From contig NC_133647.1 in the NCBI RefSeq assembly GCF_009905375.1, positions 44,677,794-44,741,793 of the forward strand: DNA of 64,000 bases, given 5' to 3'. Shown piece by piece: positions 46,901 to 55,303 of this stretch. The position numbers were made by a program, and so were the translations under genes. This stretch comes from Apium graveolens (Eukaryota; Streptophyta; Magnoliopsida; Apiales; Apiaceae). Position 1 is the stretch's first letter; each line of letters starts with the position of its first letter. Below the pieces are notes generated by a model. That model had not been told where the DNA came from. It saw only the letters and a list, made by a program, of their open reading frames with translations, and did no database searches.

Positions 46901-48486
46901 AATTTTGGCACAGATGTCTCAACATTTCCTGAAAGAATTGGCAAGTGAGCCAACAAATCATCCAAAAGATGATGCTCACTTGCACTAGATTTTGGCTTCC
47001 CCAACAGAGTTAAAGAAGGGGAATCAGGAATTGATGTGTTGATCATATCGACATCCAGAGAGTTTATGGGAGAATTTGGTGTTTGAGGTGCTTCTATAAC
47101 TAAAGATTTTGGCCGTGACTCCACATTTATTGAAGCCACATCAACCTGACTTTGAGAAGGTGCAGTGACTGTGTCTTTAGCACTAGTTTGCACAGTGTGT
47201 GAACCCTGTGCATCCCCAAGGTTCTTTGGTTTCTTCTTTCGAGTATAGTTTTGGGGTGAGTTTGTGTCTCTTACCCTTTTGGCCTGTGCTCTTGGCTGAG
47301 AGATTTGTTCAATAGCCACATCCTTTTGGGAGGATGCAACTAGCAGTGAGCTTATGTCCTTATTAAGCACTGCAGTTTGTTGGGAAACTGCAGTGTGGCT
47401 AGGCTGGGAAACACTCACCTCTCCAAACTTATCCTTAGGGTTTCTTTTATGTTCACCATGTCCCTCACCTACCTTACCCACCTTCACACTCCCCTCTTTA
47501 GATTTGCTGGATTTTGCAACTGGCATCTTTTGGGAGACACCAGAGGGGGCTTTCTTTGTCTTTGTTTTTGAAATTTTGGATTTGGTAGCTTGGGTAGGCA
47601 ACTGTGGGGTCATTGACACAGTTGCCATAGCTACACTAGAATGCGAAGAAACTTGTAAGGTTGGAAGAGTTGAGACAGATGAAATTACCTCACTTACCTG
47701 AGGTGCTTCCATTACAGGGAAATAGAAGAGTGGAACCTCTTTGTGATGGTTTGCCCTGTTAAAATCTGCAATAATCCTTCTCTCTTGAACCCAACAATCT
47801 AATTTGTTGGTTGGGTTCTCAAGCACAATTTCCTCAGAGAGGTGGTTAGCAAGCATCATGAAAAATCTAGCATAGTAAACACTTTTACCCCTTTTATTTA
47901 ACTCCCCTAACTTAAACCCCAACTCAAACAAAACAAGATCACTAAAGTTAAAGAACTTATCAGTTACAAGCATGTAAAGCATGTTAAGCATAGAGATATT
48001 GACAGAATCAAAATTACTGATTTTACCAGAGAATACCTTAGTAACTACATCACATAGATAACTCCATTCCTTCCCAAGACCCAACCTCCTAATTTCACTT
48101 AACTTAGAAGTAGAGAGTGCATAACCCATGGAGTTATGCATGTTAACAATGTCAGTGTCTGTGTGTGGTGAAGTTATAGTATTATCAGGAATTTTGAAAT
48201 ATGCTTTAACAATGTCACTATTAATACAGAATTCCTTACCTTTAATAGTGAGTGTGATGGTCTTATCAGTTGAGTTGTACACAGCAGTTGACCATATTTC
48301 TTCAACAACCTCACAGAAGATGGTGGGTGATTCTAGCATGGCATAGTTGAGTTTGCAGTTCTTCACAAAATCCATCATTTTATGGTAGTCACCAGACTGT
48401 TGAATCCCCTTGTTTACTAGAGCCGTGACGTTGTTCTTCTCATAGATAAATCCAGTTTGTGACATGATCTTGACGACTGGTGCCAT
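43922..48486 (-). pseudogene. Element A post-pol ORF (long additional ORF), frameshifted
   Basis: Starts MAPVVKIMSQTGFIYEKNN at 48486. The first open part (to 46630, about 618 codons) has an N-terminal globular domain of about 270 residues (TITLTIKGKEFCINSDIVKA, VSGK-like FSGKISNFDSVNISMLNMLY, KLDCWVQERRIIADFNRA). A long Ser/Thr/Pro/Lys-rich low-complexity region follows. Further pieces in other frames: 46574-46254, 45818-45531 (helical, TDIKRQLKKNSDLATKFDAF), 45322-44990 and 44812-44078. The last piece has a second compact domain (KGDYMYLCDIKEFSDLNLYL, then NLPERLVFKYKGGKEIQWPL). No transmembrane span was seen. The position is that of the Sirevirus env-like gene. The N-terminal domain slightly resembles plant-transposon-associated domains of unknown function. 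Function unknown. Confidence 0.75.
46726..46840. repeat. CGACGGAT/ATCCGTCG cluster inside the A post-pol ORF
   Basis: Exact copies at 46726 (CGACGGAT), 46741 (ATCCGTCG) and 46768 (CGACGGAT), with ATCCATCG variants at about 46792 and 46831 and a decayed copy between. The alternating orientation makes inverted pairs. They encode HPSS, YPSD and MDIVHP-type peptides. Confidence 0.9.
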
Positions 48487-48709
48487 TGTTAGAGAGTGAA
48501 AATTGCAGAGATAGAGATGATAATTGCTTTTGAGAAAGAGAAAATTTAGAGCAGATGATTTGAGAATGATAGAAGAAAAGCAATTAAAATGATTTATGCT
48601 TTTATACTTTCTCAAAAATAACTGTCAAAAATAATAAAGTAAAATAAAGTAACCAATAAGAATTGCCCAAAATATCCGTTTAAAATAAACTGTAAAAATT
48701 CCTTCAATT

Positions 48710-48915
48710 ATCCGTCGTGTTATTCTTATAACTATAAGTATACTCAATGGATAATGTTCAGGGAATCAACGGCTAAAAATAAGACAATTCGACGGATGAG
48801 GATAAATCAGTTATCCGTCGAGTCATAAAATATTCCAGAAAAGTAATTGATTTTATTAACAAATAGTATATCGACGGATGATCAAACTCGATGGATAGTG
48901 ATCATCCATCGAGAT
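48710..48915. repeat. CGACGGAT/ATCCGTCG cluster in the A spacer between pol and the post-pol ORF
   Basis: Exact copies at 48710, 48790, 48813 and 48872, plus variants at about 48749, 48889 and 48905 (CAATGGAT, CGATGGAT, ATCCATCG). This lies in the 520-bp non-coding spacer 48487-49006, upstream of the post-pol ORF start, where a promoter or splice control region would be expected. The same cluster recurs in B at 60005-60207. Confidence 0.92.
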
Positions 48916-49006
48916 GTAAATTTTGACTTAGCCAAAATTTCATCCAAGACTGAAAAACCAATTAAATTTCTGGCTGCATTACAACTTGCAAACAATCTAT
49001 AAAGAT

Positions 49007-49452
49007 TCAAGAGTAATTTAGCATACCTAACTCACTTACCAACCTTGAAAAGGTGGATTCATCCAGTAGCTTGGTAAATATGTCTGCAAGCTGCTTTTCA
49101 ATTGGAAAAAAATGTAGTTCCACGGTACCATTCATTACATGTTCCCTTATGAAGTGGTACTTGATGTCTATGTGCTTTGTCCTTGAATGCTGTACTGGAT
49201 TTTCAGTGATGGCAATTGCACTTGTGTTATCACAAAAAATGGGAATCCTTTCAACTTGCAAACCATAGTCTAGCAATTAGTTTTTCATCCACAAAATCTG
49301 TGCACAGCAACTGCCAGCAGCAATATATTCAGCTTCAGCTTGAGAATTAGAAACTGAATTTTGCTTTTTACTGAACCAGGACACAAGCTTGTTTCCTAGA
49401 AATTGACAGGTTCCTGTTGTACTTTTTCTATCAATTCTACAACCTGCATAAT
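49007..49452 (-). pseudogene. Element A RNase H
   Basis: The 49276-49007 frame carries the end of the copia RNase H: IFCDNTSAIAITENPVQHSR, then HIDIKYHFIREHV and KQLADIFTKLLDE. Upstream, in the same orientation, lie SWFSKKQNSVSNSQAEAEYI (about 49321-49380) and a stop before LLDYGLQ. It completes pol after the RT piece and removes RNA from RNA-DNA hybrids in an active element. Confidence 0.88.
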
Positions 49453-50643
49453 CTACATCTGAATAACCAGTTCGATAAAAACCAGAATCTCTAGGGTACC
49501 AATGCCAAGTTTTGGTGTTCCCTTGAGATATCTGAAAATTCTCTTAATAGCTACTAAGTGAGATTCTCTAGGATCAGCCTGAAATCTAGCACACAAACAT
49601 GTAGCAAACATTATATCTGGCCTACTAGCTGTTAAGTACAGAAGTGAGCCAACCATGCCCCTATAACTTGAAATATCCACAGACTTTTCAGTAGTGTTTA
49701 ATTCAAGCTTAGTTGCAGTGGCCATGGGAGTTTTTGCAGATGTGCAATCCATTAGATCAAACTTCTTTAAAAGATTATAAATGTATTTTGTTTGACTAAT
49801 GAATATTCCATCACTAACTTGCTTAACTTGTAAACCAAGAAAGTAAGTTAGTTCTCCCATCATACTCATTTCATACTTATGTTGTATCAATTTGGCAAAC
49901 TTTTTGCAAAGTTTTTCATCTGTAGAGCCAAAAATAATATCATCTACATAAATTTGAACAAGTATACTAGAGCCATTAACATTTCTAAAGAAAAGAGTTT
50001 TGTCTACAGTACCTCTAGTGAAGTTATTCTCTAAAAGAAACTTTGACAAAGTGTCATACCAGGCTCTAGGTGCTTGCTTCAGTCCATAAAGTGCTTTCAA
50101 AAAATAGTAAACATAATCTGGAAAATTTGGATCTTCAAAACCAGGAGGCTGACTGACATAGACTTCCTCCTCCAAATCTCCATTCAGAAAGGCATGTTTG
50201 ACATCAATTTGATAGACTTTGAAATTGGCATGGGCTGCATAGGCTAAGAAGATTCTGATTGCTTCAAGTCTTGCAACAGGAGCAAATGTTTCATCAAAAT
50301 GTATTCCTTCTTGTTGACAATAGCCCTTAGCAACCAATCTAGCTTTGTTCCTGACTACTATGCCATTTTCATCCATCTTGTTTCTGAATACCCATTCAGT
50401 GTCTATTGGATTCTTTCCTTTAGGCTTGGGCACCACCTTCCATACCTTATTCCTCTCAAATTGGTTTAGCTCCTCCGGCATAGCTAAAATCCAATCAGGA
50501 TCCAACAAAACTTCTTCTACCTTCTTTGGTTCTTCCTTAGAAAGAAAGTTGTTGTATAGACATTCTTCTTGAGTTGCTCTCCTTGTTTGAACTCTAGAAG
50601 ATATATCACCAATGATGAGCTCAAAGGGTGAACTTTTTTCCAT
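49453..50643 (-). pseudogene. Element A reverse transcriptase
   Basis: A 396-codon open frame. It contains [91 protein letters not shown] and the intact catalytic box [30 protein letters not shown] and [20 protein letters not shown] follow. The RT core is undamaged; a frame change occurs just after [11 protein letters not shown] toward RNase H. At its N-terminal side it continues a Ser-rich linker encoded by the CGACGGAT repeats. Confidence 0.92.
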
Positions 50644-50812
50644 TTTCTTTGTTGAGGTAGATTAGCTCTAGATGAAGAGGCCTCATTGTTGTCTTGATGT
50701 GTGATTGAGTTTTGATTATTAGAAATTCCCCCTGAGTTTGTGGATCTTTGATTTGAGAAAGGGGAACTTTCTATAGGTGATCTATCTTGATTTCCAGCTT
50801 CTCTTGATAACC

Positions 50813-50932
50813 CGACGGATGGTGAATTTTGAGTACCGACGGATGAAGCTGGTTGTCTCCCGACGGATAACACAGATTGCCTCTCGACGGATGAAACATT
50901 ATGCAACTCGATAGATGTTGAGTTTTGTGCTT
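50813..50932. repeat. 24-bp phased CGACGGAT tandem in A pol
   Basis: CGACGGAT at 50813, 50837, 50861 and 50885, exactly 24 bp apart, with a degraded fifth copy (CGATAGAT) at 50909. Flanking bases vary while the octamer is constant. On the element strand the 24-bp period encodes 8-residue repeats of SSVGxQ type in the integrase-RT linker (50643-51104 frame). Confidence 0.95.
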
Positions 50933-51215
50933 TATTGGTAGTAGAATTTTCTGCATTATCCTTAGATACTGTTTCTTGATCACTTTCATCATCACTGTCA
51001 TCACTGACCATCTCCAGATTGTCAAATTTAAGGCTCTCATGGTAATCTCCATCTTGCAGTCCTTCAATCTTTTTATCATCAAACACAACATGTATTGATT
51101 CCACAACAATGTTGGTTCTTAGATTGTAGACTCTATATGCTTTACCAACAGCATATCCAACAAAAATTCCTTCATCTGCTTTAGCATCAAACTTCTCATT
51201 TTGATCAGTTTGATT

Positions 51216-51640
51216 TCACAAGATATAACATTTGCAGCCAAAGACATGAAAAAAATTTAGAGTTGGCTTCTTGTTCTTGAACAATTGATAGGGAGTCATG
51301 CATTTTTCTTGATTAACCAGAGAAATATTCTGAGTGTAGCATGCAGTATTTACAGCTTCAGCCCAGAAATATGTTGGTAACTTAGACTCTTCAAGCATTG
51401 TCCTTGCAGCTTCAATAAGTGATATGTTCTTCCTTTCTACAACTCCATTTTGTTGTGGAGTTCTTGCTGCTGAAAACTCATGCAAAATCCCATTTTCTTC
51501 ACAAAATGCTCTCATGACAGAATTCTTGAACTCAGTTCCATTATCACTCCTGATTCTTTTAATTTTGAAACCAGGATGATTATTGACTTTCCTTATGTGA
51601 TTGATGATGATTTCACTAGCCTCGTCTTTAGACTTTAGGA
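51216..51640 (-). pseudogene. Element A integrase core, second half
   Basis: RSDNGTEFKNSVM (about 51510-51555) holds the second catalytic Asp, followed by FCEENGILHEFSAARTPQQN and GVVERKN with the catalytic Glu. The C-terminal part reads CMTPYQLFKNKKPTLNFFHV. The frame is broken on both sides. Downstream (51215-50644) the integrase tail KAYRVYNLRTNIVVESIHVV and the linker continue. Confidence 0.87.
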
Positions 51641-52351
51641 AATATGTCCAAGAGAACTTGAGAAATCATTTAGAATTACTAGGAAAAATCTTTTCCTTGA
51701 GATGGACAACACATTGACTGGTCCAAACAAATCCATGTGTAGTAGTTGCAAAGGTTCTTCAATTGTTGAATCAAGCTTCTTTCTAAATGATGCTTTGATC
51801 TGTTTTCCTTTTTGGCAGGCATCACACAATCCATCCTTAGAAAAATCCACTTGAAGAATGCCTCTAACTAGTTCTTTCTTTACAAGTTCATTCATGGTCT
51901 TGAAGTTTAAATGTGATAGCTTCTTGTGCCATAACCAACTTTCATCCTGACTTGCTTTGCTGCGAAGACAAGTAACAGATTCTGCATTTGATGAGTTGAA
52001 GTCAGCTAGGTAAACATTTCCTTTTCTCACTCCAGTGAGAACCACTTTGTTGGTCCTTTTGTTTCTCACAACACAGGCTTCAGAGTTGAAGGTTACTGAA
52101 TTGCCTTTATCACAAAGCTGGCTGATACTCAACAAATTGTTCTTGAGACCATCCACTAAGGCAACCTCCTCAATGATGACATTGTCTTTTGAAATCAAGC
52201 CATATCCCACAGTATAACCCTTGCTGTCATCTCCAAAAGTAATAATTGGGCCAACTCTCTCCTTGAACTCTGTGAGCAGGGTAGAATCACCAGTCATGTG
52301 TCTTGAACAACCACTATCCAAGTACCATAGATTCTTTCTGTTTCCCTGCAC
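51635..52351 (-). pseudogene. Element A protease and integrase start
   Basis: The active-site stretch LWYLDSGCSRHMTGD marks the aspartic protease, followed by GPIITFGDDSKGYTVGYG. The GAG-pre-integrase part is SWLWHKKLSHLNFKTMNELV and CDACQKGKQIKASF, then LLHMDLFGPVNV with the first catalytic Asp of integrase. It lies in a different frame from gag, with gag ending at a stop just upstream (52366). This may be a lesion or a programmed frame change. Confidence 0.88.
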
Positions 52352-52365
52352 ACATCAAAATCAAA

Positions 52366-53178
52366 TCAAGTTGATTTTGGTACCCAAGTTTCCTTGGGTC
52401 CTGCCTTGTTAGCTTTCTTTTTCTGTTTCTTAGGTTTGATCTCATTTGACTTGGGGATATCAGATTCATCCTTAGTCATTTGAGTTGGACCTTTGAAACC
52501 ATTTATTACAGCAGAATTATCATGCATATTTTGATTAACAGGGAATGGCATGCTATTAGTAAACATGTTATTCCAGTAAGGCATGCTAAATGGCATTTGT
52601 GGCATACTAAATGCAGCATAATAAGGATTAGGTGCAAATGGCATATTAGCAAACTGTGGATTCATATTCTCTGTAGACATAGCATTCATAGGCATATAAG
52701 GCATGGCATTTATGTTGGGAAAATGAGGTGGCACAGATATGGAAGTAGGCATGGTAGTTTTGCAATTAACAGACAAATGATTTACACTACCACACTTGAC
52801 ACATATTTTTCTAGGAGCATATTTATCATGTGTGTAGTTGTTATGCTTGTTAATTCCTACTTTACCATTTCTATTATTTTTCTTTTTAGCCTCTGTTTTA
52901 ACCTCAATCTTTTCCAGTCTGTCACTCAATTGCTTGACAGTCATATGACCAACATTAGCCTTTTTCTCCTTCTTCACTTGATTGGATTCTCCTGGAACAA
53001 AATTCTTGGAAACTGATCCATATTTCTCATCTAACTTGGTAAGTTTGGCTTTACTCACAGGTTTGCTCACAGTCGACGGATGAGGATTTATATCACTCGA
53101 CGGATAACCCTTTTTGTTATCCGACGGATGACCCTCATCATCCGTCGAGTCTACATCTGTTAGCAATCCATCAACCAA
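52366..53178 (-). pseudogene. Element A gag, C-terminal part with second zinc knuckle
   Basis: 270-codon frame with an intact knuckle CVKCGSVNHLSVNC (about residues 124-137), a Met/Pro/Asn-rich stretch (PYMPMNAMSTENMN, MPFSMPYWNNMFTN) and a basic end, KKQKKKANKAGPKETWVPKS. The first 45 residues are encoded by the CGACGGAT repeats at 53074-53147. Confidence 0.85.
53074..53147. repeat. 24-bp phased CGACGGAT cluster in A gag
   Basis: CGACGGAT at 53074, 53098 and 53122 (again exactly 24 bp apart), then ATCCGTCG at 53140 in the opposite orientation, forming an inverted pair with 53122. It encodes HPS and YPSSD-type residues. Confidence 0.95.
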
Positions 53179-53229
53179 ATTGGATTCCAGCTTCTCCTTA
53201 TTCTTCTTCCAGGCTGCATCATAAAAGGA

Positions 53230-54078
53230 CTAAATACCTTGAACTTTGGTGATTTGAGCATGAACATCTCTAGATGTTTTCCATGCCTTAATCACATCTT
53301 GTTCTTGTTCAAGCTGCTTCTTCAAGATCTCTTCTCTCTTCAAGGACTCGGTTAATTCATCCTTAGCAATTTTACACTCAATTCTCAATTTTTCAAATTC
53401 AATGAACTGAGACTCTAGAACATTATTCCTCTCACTTAAAAACAAATTGTTTTCTTTGATTTTAGCATTTTCCTTAGTGAGAGATTTAAGTGTAACACGC
53501 AAATGATATAATTCTTTAGACATGTCATTTATTGTATCATTACACTCAACTTTAGATAAATATGCAAGATTAATGGTGATTACCTGATTACTTGAAGAAC
53601 TTGTCTCTGTTTCATCAGACTTGGCCATTAGGGCTAGATTGTCATAGCTAACATCCTCATCCTCATCCAGACCATATGCTGCCCAGTCATTTTCTTGTGT
53701 AATAAAATCCCTTTCCTTTTGTTTGAGCAACTCAAAGTATTTATGTTTATAATCCACAGGCTCAAACTTCTTTTTGCTGGAATCTGACTTTCTACACTTA
53801 CTGGCAAAGTGCCCTGCTAAGCCATATTTGAAACATTTGAATTTTGATTTATCCACCATGTTTCTATTTGGCTTAACTGCTCCAAAGTTCTTTTTGAACT
53901 TGAGCTTGGCAAATCTTCTGGAAAGAAATGCTAGATGTTAATCAATGTCTTCCATATCATCTTGGCTCAAAGAATCTTTATTTTATGCTAACATCCCCTT
54001 GCCTTTGTTTTCAAAGACCTTTGAAGTTAATTCAACAGCTTCCATCTTCATCTCCTTCTCTTTTTCTAACTCAGCAAC
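53230..54078 (-). pseudogene. Element A gag, middle part, cut by element B
   Basis: From the junction at 54078 the strand encodes ELEKEKEMKMEAVELTSKVF, then stops, RRFAKLKFKKNFGAV and, in the 53859-53230 frame, the first zinc knuckle CFKYGLAGHFASKC, with Tyr where the second Cys should be. A DEDEDVSYDNLALMA box and a coiled-coil segment follow. The N-terminal gag domain is missing because element B is inserted here; GCAAC at 54074-54078 is the expected 5-bp target site. Confidence 0.85.
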
Positions 54079-55110
54079 TGTTAGTCCCTTAACAATATGA
54101 TAAGAATTACAGAAGGGGGGTTGAATGGAATTCTTGAAACTTTTTCTTGAAATAAAAATGTTCTAACTCGAATATATATATGTGTGAATTGATTAGTACA
54201 ATGCGGAATAGTTACTTAAATGAATCAAAACACAAGTAATTAAAAACAAGAGTCTTTAAAAACTTTCTGGTGGATTTGAATGATTCCACCAGAGATATAT
54301 AATATATATCGAGAGAACCCTGTGTGCAAAATGCTCACAGCTGCTTACAAATATTGAACAACTAAGAATGCAGAGAAAAGCTAAGAATTCTGCCTACAAA
54401 TATTTCTCTGCTTGTATTTCTTATTATTCCTTAGATGCTACTTCTTGGTTTATATATCACCAAGATTACAAAGTAATGAGACAGGATAATAAAACAAAAA
54501 CTATCTAGTCTATTACAATGCTACTTCATTACTCTATTCCAGCATCTTTGAATATCTTCATAATAGCATGGGAATGGCAATACTTTTTTGTTCTCGAAAA
54601 CCCAGTTGAATAGGCTACCACATTCCATTTGCATCCACTCGACGCATGTGACTGTGTTATCACTGTCAACATATATTTGAATTCTCTATCCGTCGGGTTC
54701 ATGATCATCCGTCGAGTTATTGATCATCCGTCGGGTTGTTGATCATCCGTCAAATTCATTGTTGTTTATCCGCCGGGTAGCAATCAGGCATTTGACTTCA
54801 TTTCACTTATGCAGAATTACAAAACGTCATCTATGTATAATTAATCAACCTATTCTGCATATCTAATTAAAGTCAATCATGACTCAAATACTACTACAGA
54901 TTCTAAACAACGTGTATGCAGAAATGTGCTACAGACTTATTGTTACATAAGCTACTCACTCGATGGATAATAAGTCATCATCCGTCGGGACTATATTGAG
55001 TCATCCGTCGGGACTATAAATCTTATCCGTTGAGTGCTACATATTTTCACTAAGTAAAATCTACCAAGGTGTTTTGTTCATGAAATCATCAAGTACACAA
55101 CATATACACA
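54079..55110 (-). repeat. 3' LTR of element B (about 1032 bp)
   Basis: TGTTAGTCCC...ATATACACA, alignable end to end with LTR A. The near-terminal AGAAGGGGGGTTGAAT motif is at 54111-54126. It begins immediately after A's GCAAC target site and ends next to its own polypurine tract. Confidence 0.92.
54688..55035. repeat. ATCCGTCG array in LTR B
   Basis: Exact copies at 54688, 54707, 54726, 54980 and 55003. Variants at 54745 (ATCCGTCA), about 54769 (ATCCGCCG), about 54960 (CGATGGAT) and about 55024 (ATCCGTTG). The 19-bp spacing of the first four differs from the 24-bp coding period. Confidence 0.92.
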
Positions 55111-55126
55111 ATAATCTCCCCCAATT
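55111..55126 (-). promoter_or_regulatory. Polypurine tract of element B
   Basis: ATAATCTCCCCCAATT next to the LTR, identical to that of A. Two internal TCTCCCCC copies lie at 56864 and 57379, at positions corresponding to those in A. Confidence 0.88.
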
Positions 55127-55303
55127 TATGTCTACTGGAATTGTAGCCATAAATTAAGAGACACTTGATGATAACAAAACACCTTAAAAATATAACTTTT
55201 TAAAAGACAGTAGATAATACTGAAAAGTGCTTCAATTAACAAAATGTACAAAGTTGTGCTCACAGTCATTTTCAAGATGCTCCTCTAGCCTGAGCAGATT
55301 TAT

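Larger units (their letters stand above)
42705..54078 (-). mobile_element. Element A: Sirevirus-like retrotransposon with a long post-pol ORF
   Basis: Minus-strand element. From its 3' end it shows the 3' LTR (42705-43724), PPT, a post-pol ORF of about 4.5 kb, an untranslated spacer, RNase H, RT, integrase, protease and two gag pieces. It is cut at 54078 by the LTR of element B, which sits inside gag. The rest of gag and the 5' LTR must be beyond the window, so the two LTRs cannot be compared and the target duplication (left flank ACTTA) cannot be checked. The frames carry several stops and shifts, so the copy is defective, but protein sequence is much better preserved than in G. Confidence 0.9.

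Noticed and set aside
48128..48346. Plus-strand frames opposite the post-pol ORF N-terminal domain
   Set aside because: Not preserved as meaningful protein between A and B; the minus-strand frame is.
43922..48486. Calling the post-pol ORF an envelope gene
   Set aside because: Position fits the Sirevirus env-like gene, but I see no signal peptide, membrane span or cleavage motif in A, B or C.
52480..53016. 178-codon plus-strand frame opposite element A gag
   Set aside because: Antisense shadow; the minus strand has the zinc knuckle and continuous homology to element B.
54079..55110. LTR at 54079 as the 5' LTR of element A
   Set aside because: Its inner side (right) adjoins a polypurine tract and the end of a post-pol ORF belonging to B. 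Its left side is A's gag middle, not a primer site and leader.
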